Source of the DNA: Opitutaceae bacterium
GTDB lineage: Bacteria > Verrucomicrobiota > Verrucomicrobiia > Opitutales > Opitutaceae
Direction: 5' to 3'
NCBI GenBank assembly: GCA_028688225.1
Contig: JAQTYQ010000011.1
Location: forward strand, 1-64,000
DNA length: 64,000 nucleotides
Part shown: one piece after another, positions 36,290 through 47,830 of the stretch
Layout: every line of letters begins with the position of its first letter
Position numbering within the stretch: position 1 is the stretch's first letter
The notes under the pieces: model-generated
Databases searched by the model: none
Told to the model about the DNA's origin: nothing
What the model saw: the letters and a program-made list of their open reading frames with translations, nothing else
Program-made: the position numbers and the translations under genes

Positions 36290-36514
36290 ATGCACTGGAA
36301 GATCAAGATTCTGGAGAACCACAGCGGGGAAATTGGTGAAGCAGTCGAGCACGAGGATCACCTGATCGAGGCGGAGGAATACCACTACGATCAGGGTCAG
36401 GTGTTGGAAGTCGCCGTCCACCGGACGGCCGACGAACCCTGGCACATTTTCACCGACCTCGACTCGGGCCATCGCTTCAAGATCCCGCCGGCGAAATACT
36501 GCAAGATCGACTGA
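36290..36514 (+). CDS. Hypothetical protein
   Basis: MHWKIKILENHSGEIGEAVEHEDHLIEAEEYHYDQGQ... Confidence 0.5.
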   Translation: MHWKIKILENHSGEIGEAVEHEDHLIEAEEYHYDQGQVLEVAVHRTADEPWHIFTDLDSGHRFKIPPAKYCKID

Positions 36515-36573
36515 GGATTCTCCAGAATCCCAGCCCCACCGCGCACGGCCCTTCTGCCGCGGGCCGTGGAGAA

Positions 36574-38604
36574 TTACAATTCACCCAGCAACGGCGGCAT
36601 GGGGCAGCCAAGCGAATCGGCAAAGGCGCGGAGCAATTCCCCCTCCTTGGCGTGGATCTGGTTGTCGTGACTCACGGTGTGGGCGCAGGCAAGGAGCAGG
36701 CGCTGTTTGATCGGGAACGAGGCGCCGGTGAGCTTGTCGAGCGAAGCGTCAACCGGTGCGAATGCGCATGCTTCGGGGTTCAGCAGTGAAAGCTTCGTTT
36801 CAATGAGCTTGATCTGGCTGGTTCCGTTGCGGAAGGCAGCCTCGGCGGCCTGGCGATCGGCTTCCACGGTGCCGTCGGCCTGCTCGGGTCCCTGCATGGC
36901 GCCAGCCCAGGCCAGGGCGGAAAGGAGCACGGCAATCTCGTCCACCACCGCGTTAAACGAATAGATCTGCGTCGGGGCCACGGCCGGCGCGCCGGCGACC
37001 GTGAGATGGCGGAGCAGCACCTTCTGGAGGGCATACTCGAAATAGGACAGCTGCCGGTCAGCCTCGATCAGCGCCTGACAGGTGGCGGCAAAGGCGGAAA
37101 GCCCGGTAGGCGGCAGTTGGCGCAGCGCGGACAGGGCCAGTTGCGCCAGCGGGAGTTTTGCGTCGATGGCCAGCCGGGCGAAGTGCGGCAGCAGCTCCCG
37201 GACGAGACCGGCCGCTTCGCCGCCGGCGCGGGACTCGAGGAGGGCAGTCTGTTTTTCGCCGACCGCATCACGCTGCTCGATCAGCAGGCCGTAAACCACG
37301 GCGGGCGCTTCGCGGGGGACGCGGGCGGCGTCGCGCAGCCGCACGGGGATGGCATCAAGCACATCCCGGGCGTGCGCCACGTGCTGCGGAGTGATGCTGC
37401 CGATCTGGGCCATGACGACGGCGGGTGCGAGCCCAATGGCGTGTCTCGGTGAAGGGGGCGGCACGCTCGCCGGGGTGTTGTAAGCGCGCTGCACGGCCAC
37501 CTCCGGCGGGAGCGGCGGAGGGCCATAACCCACGCTTTGAAAACTCTCCTTGCGCACATCGACAACTTCGTCCGGCTGGTAGTACCGGCCATCCCACTGC
37601 GGATCAATGGCCCGGATGCGCAGATCGAGGGGCGGGTGGGTGGCCCAGAGGCCGTCAAGCAGCATGGAATCAAAACCCTGGGCGAAGAAGAAGTGGCCGA
37701 TCTCCGTGGCCTTGTCGGTGGCGAGATGCGAACCGAGCGCATAGCCGCCGATTTTGCGCAGCGCGCCGACGATGCCGCCGGGATTGCGCGTAAACTGGAC
37801 GGACGAGGCGTCGGCGAGGAATTCGCGCTGGCGTGACACCGCGGCCTGGATCAGCCGCCCGAAAAAATAGCCGACGTAGCCGACGATCATGAGCGCGAGG
37901 CCGATGGCGATGATGACAAGCACGCCGCCTCCTCCGCCGCGTCCCCGGCCGCCGCTGACCCGGCCGCGGGCGAAGCCGCGCAAAATGCCGCGGCCGATGA
38001 GTCCAATCACGAGAATGCCGAATACGGTGGCGGCGAGCTTCACGTTCAGCCGCATGTCGCCGTTCAGGATGTGGCTGAATTCGTGGGCAATCACGCCCTG
38101 CAACTCATCGCGATTGAGCTTCTCGACCGTGCCGCGGGTGACGGCCACCACGGCGTCGCTGGTGGTGAGGCCGGCGGCAAAGGCGTTGAGGCTAGGTTCA
38201 TCGTCCAACACATACACGGCCGGGACCGGCACGCCCGAGGCGATGGCCATCTCCTCGACGACATTGAGGAGGCGGCGCTCGTTGAGGTCGGTGGTGCGCG
38301 CATCCACTTGCCGGCCGCCGACGCCCTCGGCCACCACGGCGCCGCCACCGCGAAACTGCGACCATTTATAGAGCGAGGCGAAACCGACGACGGTCAGCGT
38401 GCCCGCAGCGACGGCGAGCAGCACCGACGGATCGATCCATTGAAACTCGTAATCCGCGGTGGCCGGCCGCGCGTGTGCCCAATGCAGGAGGAACATCGCC
38501 GCGAGGTAGCTGAGGAGGATGGTGCCGAGCACGGCGAGGCCGAAGAGCACAACGAGGCGCGTGGTGCGCTTGCGGGCGTGTTCCTGGGCCTCAAAGAAGT
38601 CCAT
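36574..38604 (-). CDS. M48 family metallopeptidase (HtpX-like) with C-terminal extension
   Basis: GVIAHEFSHILNGDMRLN zinc motif; N-terminal TM segments. Confidence 0.9.
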   Translation of the reverse strand: MDFFEAQEHARKRTTRLVVLFGLAVLGTILLSYLAAMFLLHWAHARPATADYEFQWIDPSVLLAVAAGTLTVVGFASLYKWSQFRGGGAVVAEGVGGRQVDARTTDLNERRLLNVVEEMAIASGVPVPAVYVLDDEPSLNAFAAGLTTSDAVVAVTRGTVEKLNRDELQGVIAHEFSHILNGDMRLNVKLAATVFGILVIGLIGRGILRGFARGRVSGGRGRGGGGGVLVIIAIGLALMIVGYVGYFFGRLIQAAVSRQREFLADASSVQFTRNPGGIVGALRKIGGYALGSHLATDKATEIGHFFFAQGFDSMLLDGLWATHPPLDLRIRAIDPQWDGRYYQPDEVVDVRKESFQSVGYGPPPLPPEVAVQRAYNTPASVPPPSPRHAIGLAPAVVMAQIGSITPQHVAHARDVLDAIPVRLRDAARVPREAPAVVYGLLIEQRDAVGEKQTALLESRAGGEAAGLVRELLPHFARLAIDAKLPLAQLALSALRQLPPTGLSAFAATCQALIEADRQLSYFEYALQKVLLRHLTVAGAPAVAPTQIYSFNAVVDEIAVLLSALAWAGAMQGPEQADGTVEADRQAAEAAFRNGTSQIKLIETKLSLLNPEACAFAPVDASLDKLTGASFPIKQRLLLACAHTVSHDNQIHAKEGELLRAFADSLGCPMPPLLGEL

Positions 38605-38679
38605 GTGCCGTTACGGCAGAAGCGAGCTTGCGCGCACGGGGGGAATTCGCCGGCCAGCAGGCTCCTGCTGCTTCCGATC

Positions 38680-39282
38680 CTACGTAAACTTCACCTTCGG
38701 TGCTTCGCGCTGGGCCTGGTCCTCGACCTGGAAAAGCTGGGCATCCGTGAACCCGAACATGCCGGCGAAGATGACGTTGGGGAAGGTCTCGCGGGTGGTA
38801 TTGTAGATCATGACGGCGTCATTATAGGCTTGGCGGGCAAACGAGACCTTGTTCTCCGTCGAGGTGAGCTCCTCGCTGAGCTGCATCATGTTCTGGTTGG
38901 CCTTGAGGTCGGGATATTGCTCGGCGACGACCATCAGGCGCGACAGCGCCCCGGCCAGGCCGGTCTCGGCACCCACCAGGCTTTTGACCGCGGACGCATC
39001 GGCGGGATTGGCGGCAGCGGCCTGCGAGGCGGCGAAGGCGATGTTACGGGCCTTGATGACATTCTCGAGCGTCTCGCGTTCGTGCTTGAGATAGCCCTTG
39101 GCAATCTCGACCAGATTCGGGATGAGATCGTAGCGACGCTTGAGCTGAACGTCGATCTGGGCGAAGGCGTTCTTGAAACGGTTGCGGAGGGCGACAAGCC
39201 GGTTGTAGATGCCGACCACGAACAGGGCCAGCACGACAATGGCGGCGAGGAGGACAAGCAGAACGATGAGGGCAATGCTCAT
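38680..39282 (-). CDS. LemA family protein
   Basis: YNRLVALRNRFKNAFAQIDVQLKRRYDLIPNLVEIAKGYLKHERETLENVIKARN. Confidence 0.95.
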   Translation of the reverse strand: MSIALIVLLVLLAAIVVLALFVVGIYNRLVALRNRFKNAFAQIDVQLKRRYDLIPNLVEIAKGYLKHERETLENVIKARNIAFAASQAAAANPADASAVKSLVGAETGLAGALSRLMVVAEQYPDLKANQNMMQLSEELTSTENKVSFARQAYNDAVMIYNTTRETFPNVIFAGMFGFTDAQLFQVEDQAQREAPKVKFT

Positions 39283-39435
39283 GGGGGAGTGAGGTTGGAA
39301 GCGGTGAACTTTCGCGGGGAATTTAGGTCAAAGGTGGCAATCGAGGCGAGCCTGAACCCGTTACACCGCCCCGGCTTATTTGTAGGCTCGGGCGGGCTTG
39401 CCTCGCCCGAGCGCGCCGCGCAACCTCCCAGACGC

Positions 39436-42111
39436 ATGCACCGTCCGATGTCGCATTTGCTGCTTGCCGCGCTGGCAGTCTGGGCCCTGGCCACGGCGGT
39501 GACACGCGGCCAGAGCACCGCGCCGCCGAATCTGACGATCCCGGCCGATCCTACGCCCACAGCGCCGCTGATGCGGGCCGGCGAAGCGGCAGCGGCGCCG
39601 GGCGGCTGGATCGTGCGCGAAGCGGCGGCCACGCGGGCCCTGCAACTCGGATTCTCGCCGGCGGCGGCGGCGCTTTTGCGGGAGCTGCTGGAATCGCCGG
39701 AAACTCCCGGGGCAGCGAAGAACCGCCTGCTCCTGGAGCTGGCCGGAGCGCTGCTCGACCAGGGACGGCTGGCGGACGCCCAGCAGGCGCTCGACCGGTT
39801 TCAGGGGCTGCGCCCACCGGCTTATCATCTGCGCCAGGGGCTGATCGCGGCCCATCAACATCAACTCGACCCGGCGCGCACGGAGGCAGCCCAGGTGCGG
39901 GTGGAGGAACTGCCGCCGGCCGAGCGCGGCTGGTTCTATTTTCTCGAGGGCATGATCGCGGAGGGCGGCGGCGATCTCGGCCAAGCCCAGACGGCCTATG
40001 GTCAGGCGGTCAATGCGGCCGTCTCGGACCTGCAGCGGGCCCGCTTTCTGCTTGAGCGCGAAAAGGCCAAGCTGCTCTTCAGTCAGGCCACCGACCAGCA
40101 GGCGGCGATGCTGGCGCGCAACGTCGAACGTTATCAGGGGCAAAAAGTCGGCTATTCTTTCGCCCGGCAGTACGCCACGGTGCTCGATGCCCTGAACCGC
40201 AAGCCCGAGGCGGTGACGCTGTTGCAGCGGCAGCTGCAGCTTTTGCCCGGAGAAGAGCGCCAGGAACTCGACGACATGCGGTTGCTGCTGGGGCTCATTG
40301 CCGGCGCGGAGAGCGGGGTGGGTCGCAATGCGTTGTCCGGTCTGCTGGACGGGGCGGTGAGTCGCGAGCCCCAGCGCATGGCGTTGCAACTCCTGGCCCG
40401 CGCCAGCGGCGCGGCGCGATCGGAATTCCGGGTGAAACTCGACCAGCTGATCGCGGCGCCGGCGCCGCATCCGATCCTGGAGGATTTGCTGGTGTTCCGC
40501 GCGCAGGTGGCGCTGGCGGAAAAAAACTACGGCCGGGCGGAGGAGGATGCGAAGACACTGCTGGAGCGTTTCCCGGGTTCGCAGCTCAAGGCGCAGGCGC
40601 TCGGCGTGCTGACGGGCGTGGCCTGGGAACTGCGGCGCTACCGCACGGCGGCCGACTATGCGGCGCAACTGCGGGCCGAACTGCCGGCCGGCGACATGCG
40701 GGCTCAGCTCGGCGTGCTGGTGGCGGACGCGGATTTTCGCGCCGGGGATTTTAAAAATGCCGCCGACGCCTATGGTTCAGCCCAGCGGGAGCCGCCGGTG
40801 GCGGTGGCGCCGGGCGTGCTGTTGTTCCAGCGGGTGCTTTCGGAAATCAGCGCCGAGCGACTTGACGCGGCGCAGGCGCTGCTCGACGGGGCGGCGGTGA
40901 CGGCGGGCGTTGACGCGGTGAGTCGCTGGCAGGCGGAATGGAACCTTGCGCGGGCGCTGCAGGTGCGCGGGCAGACCGCGGAGGCGCTGAAACGGGTGGC
41001 CCGGCTGGTCAGTGAGCCGGATGCGGCCGCGCTGCCGCCCGATCTGCGGGTGCGCATGGCTTGGCTGCAGGCGCGGCTGGCGTTCGAAGCCGGTTCGCCG
41101 GCGGAGGCGATCCGGCTCGTGGACGGGCTGCAGGCGCGGCTGGCCTCGCCGGCCATGGCGACCTTGCCGGCCCCGCTCAAGACCGATGTGGCCAGCACCA
41201 GCGTCCTGTTGAAGGCCCAGGCGCTGCTGGCAACCAACCACGCGCGGACCGGCGCCGGACAGGAGGGTCTCGAACTGCTGAAAAAGTTGCGCGCCGATTA
41301 CCCGAAGAGCGATGCGGCGGTTTATTCGTTCATCGCCGAGGCAGCCTATTATTCAGCGCGCAACGAGATCGTCGAGGCACAGCGTCTGCTGACCAAGCTG
41401 GCCGACGACTACCGGGACAATCAGTACGCGCCGTTCGCGCTGTACGAAGCCGCGCTCAACGCCGAGCGGCGCGGCCAGGACAATTATTATGAGGACGCCT
41501 ACCGGCTCATTGAGCGGCTGGTCACCGAGTATCCGCGGAGCGAGCTGGTGTTCTATGCGCGGTTGAAGCAGGGCGACCTGCTGCGCAAGCTCAACCGCTT
41601 CGCCCCCGCGCAGCGGGTCTACGAGCTGCTGGTCAACGATTTTGCCCCGCACCAGGATGTCCTGCTGGCGCAACTGGCGCTGGCTGACTGCCATTACGCG
41701 CAGGCGGTCAGCGATCCCTCGCATGGGGAAAGTGCGGCCGCGATCTACGAGCGGCTGCAGGACCTGCCGCAGGCGCCGGTCGACCTGCGGGTTGAAGCAG
41801 GCTTCAAACATGGTTACGCCCTGGCCAAGCGCAGCAATGCGGACCGGGCGCAGGCCACGTGGATGCTAGTAATGAACACCTTTCTGCTCGATCCCACCCG
41901 GGCGGCCGAACTGGGGGCCAAGGGGCGCTACTGGATGTCGCGCGCCTTGCTGGAGCTGGGCGATCTTTACGAGAAGGAGGCCAGACTGGAGCAGGCGCGG
42001 AAGGCTTACGAGCTGTTGCTCCAGCAGAAACTGCCGGGCGGAATGCTGGCGCAGCAGCGGCTGATGCGATTCCAGTCCGGGAAGGGTGGCGGCGAGGGCG
42101 AATCAGAGTGA
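39436..42111 (+). CDS. Secreted TPR-repeat protein
   Basis: Signal peptide from MHRPMSHLLLAALAVWALATAV; many TPR-like helical repeats; start set after removing antisense overlap. Confidence 0.85.
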   Translation: MHRPMSHLLLAALAVWALATAVTRGQSTAPPNLTIPADPTPTAPLMRAGEAAAAPGGWIVREAAATRALQLGFSPAAAALLRELLESPETPGAAKNRLLLELAGALLDQGRLADAQQALDRFQGLRPPAYHLRQGLIAAHQHQLDPARTEAAQVRVEELPPAERGWFYFLEGMIAEGGGDLGQAQTAYGQAVNAAVSDLQRARFLLEREKAKLLFSQATDQQAAMLARNVERYQGQKVGYSFARQYATVLDALNRKPEAVTLLQRQLQLLPGEERQELDDMRLLLGLIAGAESGVGRNALSGLLDGAVSREPQRMALQLLARASGAARSEFRVKLDQLIAAPAPHPILEDLLVFRAQVALAEKNYGRAEEDAKTLLERFPGSQLKAQALGVLTGVAWELRRYRTAADYAAQLRAELPAGDMRAQLGVLVADADFRAGDFKNAADAYGSAQREPPVAVAPGVLLFQRVLSEISAERLDAAQALLDGAAVTAGVDAVSRWQAEWNLARALQVRGQTAEALKRVARLVSEPDAAALPPDLRVRMAWLQARLAFEAGSPAEAIRLVDGLQARLASPAMATLPAPLKTDVASTSVLLKAQALLATNHARTGAGQEGLELLKKLRADYPKSDAAVYSFIAEAAYYSARNEIVEAQRLLTKLADDYRDNQYAPFALYEAALNAERRGQDNYYEDAYRLIERLVTEYPRSELVFYARLKQGDLLRKLNRFAPAQRVYELLVNDFAPHQDVLLAQLALADCHYAQAVSDPSHGESAAAIYERLQDLPQAPVDLRVEAGFKHGYALAKRSNADRAQATWMLVMNTFLLDPTRAAELGAKGRYWMSRALLELGDLYEKEARLEQARKAYELLLQQKLPGGMLAQQRLMRFQSGKGGGEGESE

Positions 42112-42235
42112 AGGCATCCCATGGACGAAGTCTCGGCCAGCAGCGCCGAACCAATACCGGCGGACGGGAACGCCCCGTCCCGGTCTCTTTGGCGTTTACG
42201 ATCCGGGCCAAAGCAGGACATAGTCACCGGCAACC

Positions 42236-42913
42236 ATGACGGGCCTGGATTTCAGTCTATTCACCAGCGGCGGACCGATGATGTGGGTGCTGCTCGCAAT
42301 GAGCCTCGCCGGCACGCTGCTTTTCATCGAGCGGCTGCTGTACCTGCACCGCGGGCAGATTCGCTCCACGGCGTTCGTTGGCGGCATCAGGAACATCCTG
42401 GCCAAGCGGCGATTGCTGGAAGCGCTGACCGTCTGCGAGGAGACTCCCGGCCCCGTGGCGGCGGTTGTGAAGGCGGCGCTGCTGCACGCCGACGACGACG
42501 AACTGAAGATGCGGCTGGCGGTGCAGGAGGCGGCGCTGGTCGAGATTCCCGTGCTGGAGCGGCGGCTGGGTTCGATCGCGGCGATCGCCCAGGTGGCGCC
42601 GCTCGTCGGACTGCTGGGCACGTTGCTGGGCATGATCACGACGTTTCACGCCTTTATGCAGGGCGGCAATTATGCCACGGCGAACGCCTTGGCGGGCGGC
42701 ATGTGGCAGGCGCTCCTCAGCACCGCCGGCAGCCTCATTGTCGCCATCCCCGGGCATCTGGCCTACCATTTTCTCAGCGGCCGGGTGCGCGCCATCGTGC
42801 GCGACGTGGAATGGGCGGGCAATGAGATCATGAAGTACCTGCTCGTGGAGTACCGGAACCTCCCGGCAAACGGCAACGGCAGCGCGGCGGCCGGGTCGCA
42901 GGGCAAACCATGA
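42236..42913 (+). CDS. ExbB/TolQ/MotA proton channel protein
   Basis: RLGSIAAIAQVAPLVGLLGTLLGMITTFHAF; LLSTAGSLIVAIPGHLAYHF. Confidence 0.92.
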   Translation: MTGLDFSLFTSGGPMMWVLLAMSLAGTLLFIERLLYLHRGQIRSTAFVGGIRNILAKRRLLEALTVCEETPGPVAAVVKAALLHADDDELKMRLAVQEAALVEIPVLERRLGSIAAIAQVAPLVGLLGTLLGMITTFHAFMQGGNYATANALAGGMWQALLSTAGSLIVAIPGHLAYHFLSGRVRAIVRDVEWAGNEIMKYLLVEYRNLPANGNGSAAAGSQGKP

Positions 42914-43359
42914 TCACGCGTCCGCTGGATCTCGCCTCGAGACTGCGGCGGCCGCCGCGGAGTTTTGACGCGCTGTTGCTCGTCAACGCGGCGCTGCTCG
43001 TTTTGTTTTTCCTCCTGTTTGGTTCGCGGTTTGTGCTCGCCCCCGGCTTGGGCGTGAATTTCAAGCTGCCGGAAATGCGGGGAGCGATGGAAGGCGCGGC
43101 GCGGGCGACCGTCGTCATCAGTGTGCCTCGTTCGGATATGGTGCTGGTGGAGGACGGCATGTTCAATTATGCGCAACTGCGCGACTGGCTGCAGAAACGT
43201 GCCCGCAACGAGAAGGGACTGGTGTTGCTCGTGCGTGCCGACCGACGGGTTCCCTCGGAGGACATGGGTGTCATCGCGGAAATGGCTGTGCAGGCCGGTT
43301 TCGCCGGCATCCAATGGGCCATGGAGCCGGTGCGCGGGGAAGCCACCAGCGGACACTGA
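42910..43359 (+). CDS. ExbD/TolR-like biopolymer transport protein
   Basis: Single N-terminal TM, ExbD periplasmic domain; ATGA overlap with exbB. Confidence 0.82.
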   Translation: MITRPLDLASRLRRPPRSFDALLLVNAALLVLFFLLFGSRFVLAPGLGVNFKLPEMRGAMEGAARATVVISVPRSDMVLVEDGMFNYAQLRDWLQKRARNEKGLVLLVRADRRVPSEDMGVIAEMAVQAGFAGIQWAMEPVRGEATSGH

Positions 43360-43380
43360 GGCCGAAGAGGGACACGGACA

Positions 43381-44123
43381 TGTCGACGCCAACCAAGCGA
43401 CGCCGGGCCGGGTGGTGGGTGGCGGGATTGACGGTCGTTTTTGCCGGACTGGGGTTTGCCCTGCTGTTTCGGCCGCTGGGTCAACGTGGGAACACCACAT
43501 CGCCGGTCGCAGCGGCCACCGCCGCCGTCAATATCACGCGTCTCGACGAAGGGATGGGCGACCGGTTTTTGCGGGAACAAGCCACCCTTTTTGACCCGAC
43601 TCCGCTCTTCCTGCCGACCACCTGGAACACGAACCAACAGCCGCTTCCCGCCGCCGTGCAACGCCAGCCCGGACAGGTATTCCGCACTTTTGCCCCCAAA
43701 CTCATGTACGATGAAGCGGAACTGGCACTCCCGGTCGGATCGATGTCCTCCCTGCCGAAGCGGCCGGCAGATCTGCTCAAGGAACCCTCGCATGATCCGT
43801 TTCTCGGATTTGACCGGGAGGATGTGCCGCTGAGCTCCCCGGCCCCCCGACAGGGATTTATCGAGGTGCGCGAGACCGGCAGCGGCGAAATGGTGCTAGC
43901 CTGCCAGCTGGATGGTCCGGTGGCACTGCCGGCTGGCCGGGACTGGCAACCGGCGGAATTTCTGGTCGCGGTCACCGCCGCCGGGCTGCTGGGACGGCCG
44001 GTGGACACCGCCAGTTCCGATGTCGAGGAGGTGGATGCATTTTTTCGCGACTATCTGGCGAAAACCCTTCATTTGGGAGAGCGTTTGCCGCCCGGCATTT
44101 ACCGGGTGGTCGTCGGGCCGTGA
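43381..44123 (+). CDS. Membrane-anchored hypothetical protein in the exbBD operon
   Basis: N-terminal KRRRAGWWVAGLTVVFAGLGFALLF; 21 bp after exbD. Confidence 0.7.
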
Positions 44124-44265
44124 ATCAGGCCGCCGGGCCGTATTTTACGTCTGGAGGGAACAGGGCCGGCGTGAACCGCAAAAATGAGCAAAGATTACAG
44201 TTGACGGCTAAAAACCCGTTGTTCACGTTCAACCCTTCTTTCCCTTTCTGGCCTAGCCTTGGTCT

Positions 44266-44341
44266 GCCCAGATAGCTCAGTCGGCAGAGCACGTCCTTGG
44301 TAAGGACGGGGTCGCCGGTTCAAATCCGGTTCTGGGCTCCA
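44266..44341 (+). tRNA. tRNA-Thr (anticodon GGU)
   Basis: GCCCAGA...TCTGGGCTCCA; anticodon loop TTGGTAA. Confidence 0.97.
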
Positions 44342-44410
44342 GGTCAAACGTCGGCGGCTTCTCCGACGCTAAACCAGAAGTCAACCATCTAACCCAAACG
44401 TCTCTCTCAC

Positions 44411-45601
<1,191 letters not shown>

Positions 45602-45690
45602 CCCTTCACCAACGCTTTACGGCGTGCGCCGAGGCCCCGCTCCCGGGACCTCGGCGGCGTTGTCTAACAAGAGAAAGAGAATCATCACGG

Positions 45691-45766
<76 letters not shown>

Positions 45767-45779
45767 AGCCACGACGCAT

Positions 45780-45983
45780 ATGAAAAATCCATTCCGCGCC
45801 ACCCGCATCTTTGCCGGGGAAATATACGCCGAGCTGCAAAAGGCCTCCTGGCCCACGCGGCAGGAGCTGTGGGACTCGACGGTCGTCGTGATCGTGGCGT
45901 CCCTGCTCCTCGGTCTGTTCACCAGCATCACCGACTTTTCCCTGTACCAGTTCGTGGATCTCTTCACGAAGCTCGCCAGCTAA
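45780..45983 (+). CDS. secE: Preprotein translocase subunit SecE
   Basis: EIYAELQKASWPTRQELWDSTVVVIVASLLLGLFTSITDFSL. Confidence 0.93.
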   Translation: MKNPFRATRIFAGEIYAELQKASWPTRQELWDSTVVVIVASLLLGLFTSITDFSLYQFVDLFTKLAS

Positions 45984-45991
45984 TTTCCCGC

Positions 45992-46570
45992 ATGTCCGCT
46001 CCGATATCAGCGCCGCCCGGCGCCCAGTGGTTCGCCTTGCACACCCTTTCGGGCCAGGAACCGAAGGTGAAGACCTACATCGAGAAATTCAAGGCGGCCG
46101 AGGAGCTCGACGATTTTATTTTTGAGGTATTGCTGCCCACGGAGACTGTTTCGGAGGTCAAGGCAGGGAAGAAATCCAGCAAGGTCCGCAAGCTCTACCC
46201 CGGTTATGTGTTCATCAGCATGCGGCTTTATGATGAAAACGGCCTGGTGATGAACAAGCCGTGGTACTTCGTGAAGGAGGCAGCCGGCGTGATCGGGTTT
46301 GTCGGCGGCGATCATCCGGCAGCGCTCCGCCAGACCGAGATCGATGAGATCAAATCCCGCATTGAGGCGGCCACCGGCAAAGAAGTGCCCAAGGTGCAGT
46401 ACGAAATCGGCGAGGAGGTCAAGATTACGGACGGGCCCTTCCTGAATCTCAACGGTCGCATCGACGAAATCGATCCCACCCGCGGCAAGCTCAAGATTTC
46501 CGTCTCCATTTTCGGCCGGTTCACGCCGGTCGAGCTCGAATATTGGCAGGTGCAGCGCATCACCGACTGA
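45992..46570 (+). CDS. nusG: Transcription termination/antitermination protein NusG
   Basis: [53 protein letters not shown]. Confidence 0.97.
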   Translation: MSAPISAPPGAQWFALHTLSGQEPKVKTYIEKFKAAEELDDFIFEVLLPTETVSEVKAGKKSSKVRKLYPGYVFISMRLYDENGLVMNKPWYFVKEAAGVIGFVGGDHPAALRQTEIDEIKSRIEAATGKEVPKVQYEIGEEVKITDGPFLNLNGRIDEIDPTRGKLKISVSIFGRFTPVELEYWQVQRITD

Positions 46571-46617
46571 CGCCGGCCTCGCTGCCATCGCTCCCTAACC
46601 CATTTCGTCAGACCACC

Positions 46618-47043
46618 ATGGCCAAAAAAATCCAGGGCTACATTCGTCTCCAGCTGCCGGCTGGCGCGGCCAACCCGGCGCCGCCGGTCGGCCCCGCGCT
46701 CGGCGCGCAAGGCGTCAATATCATGGCGTTTTGCAAGGAGTTCAACGCCAAGACCAAGGACCAGGCTGGCATGATCCTGCCGACCATCATCACCGTCTAC
46801 GCGGACAAGAGTTTCAGTTTCATCCTGAAGTCGCCGCCGGCTTCCGTCCTGCTCAAGAAGGCGGCCAACATCGCCAGCGGCTCGGCCAAGCCCAATCAGG
46901 ACAAGGTCGGCAAGGTCACCCGCAAACAGCTGGCTGAGATCTACAAGATCAAGGCCAAGGACCTCAACGCCAAGAGCGAGGAGGCGGGCATCCGCATCAT
47001 CGCCGGCACCGCGCGTAACATGGGTCTGGAGGTCGTCGACTGA
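46618..47043 (+). CDS. rplK: 50S ribosomal protein L11
   Basis: [46 protein letters not shown]. Confidence 0.98.
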   Translation: MAKKIQGYIRLQLPAGAANPAPPVGPALGAQGVNIMAFCKEFNAKTKDQAGMILPTIITVYADKSFSFILKSPPASVLLKKAANIASGSAKPNQDKVGKVTRKQLAEIYKIKAKDLNAKSEEAGIRIIAGTARNMGLEVVD

Positions 47044-47122
47044 ACTTCGTCCGCCAACCGAACGAACCAACCACTCACCGCGGGAGTCCCGCCCGGGACG
47101 TTCGCACCGCAAGGAGTCATTG

Positions 47123-47815
47123 ATGGAAAAAAAGAGCAAACGCTATCGCAGCGCCCTGCAGGCCGCTGATCTCACCAAGGAGTATCCGCTGAAAGATGCG
47201 GTGGACATCCTCGCCAAATTTCCCAAGGCCAAGTTCGACGAGACGGTCGAACTTTCCTTCCGCCTCGGCGTCGATCCCTCCCAGGGTGACCAGATGGTGC
47301 GCGGCACCACGCCGCTGCCCAACGGCACCGGCAAGAAGGTCCGCGTGCTCGTCTTTACCGACAATCCCAAAGCGGCGCTGGACGCCGGCGCCGACCATGC
47401 CGGCTTGCAGGACCTGATGCAGAAAATCCAGGAGGGCTGGCTCGATTTTGACGTCGCGATCGCCACCACCGAGGCGATGAAGACCGTCCGCACTATCGCC
47501 CGGGTGCTGGGTCCCAAGGGTCTGATGCCCAATCCCAAGTCGGGCACCGTGACCGACGACATTCCCGCTGGCATCAAGGCGGTCAAAGCCGGCCGGGTGG
47601 AGTTCAAGATGGACAAAGCCGCCAATATCGGGGTGGGCATTGGCAAGCGTTCGTTCGCTCCGGCGCAGATCCTGGAGAACGCCGCCGCCGTCCTGGAGGC
47701 GGTGGGCAAGGCCAAGCCGTCTTCCTTCAAGGGCCGCTACATCCTCACCCTGGCGCTTTCCTCGAGCCAGAGCCCCGGCATCCGCATCGCCGGCAACGAA
47801 TACAGCAAATATTGA
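47123..47815 (+). CDS. rplA: 50S ribosomal protein L1
   Basis: RVLGPKGLMPNPKSGTVT. Confidence 0.98.
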   Translation: MEKKSKRYRSALQAADLTKEYPLKDAVDILAKFPKAKFDETVELSFRLGVDPSQGDQMVRGTTPLPNGTGKKVRVLVFTDNPKAALDAGADHAGLQDLMQKIQEGWLDFDVAIATTEAMKTVRTIARVLGPKGLMPNPKSGTVTDDIPAGIKAVKAGRVEFKMDKAANIGVGIGKRSFAPAQILENAAAVLEAVGKAKPSSFKGRYILTLALSSSQSPGIRIAGNEYSKY

Positions 47816-47830
47816 ACCGGAGCGCCACCC

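Noticed and set aside
38071-39435. N-terminal 455 codons of the 38071-42111 ORF
   Set aside because: Overlaps M48 and LemA on the opposite strand; signal peptide begins at 39436, so only the C-terminal part is coding.
44201-44229. TTGACG as the -35 of a tRNA-Thr/tuf promoter
   Set aside because: No acceptable -10 at the right spacing; not supported.
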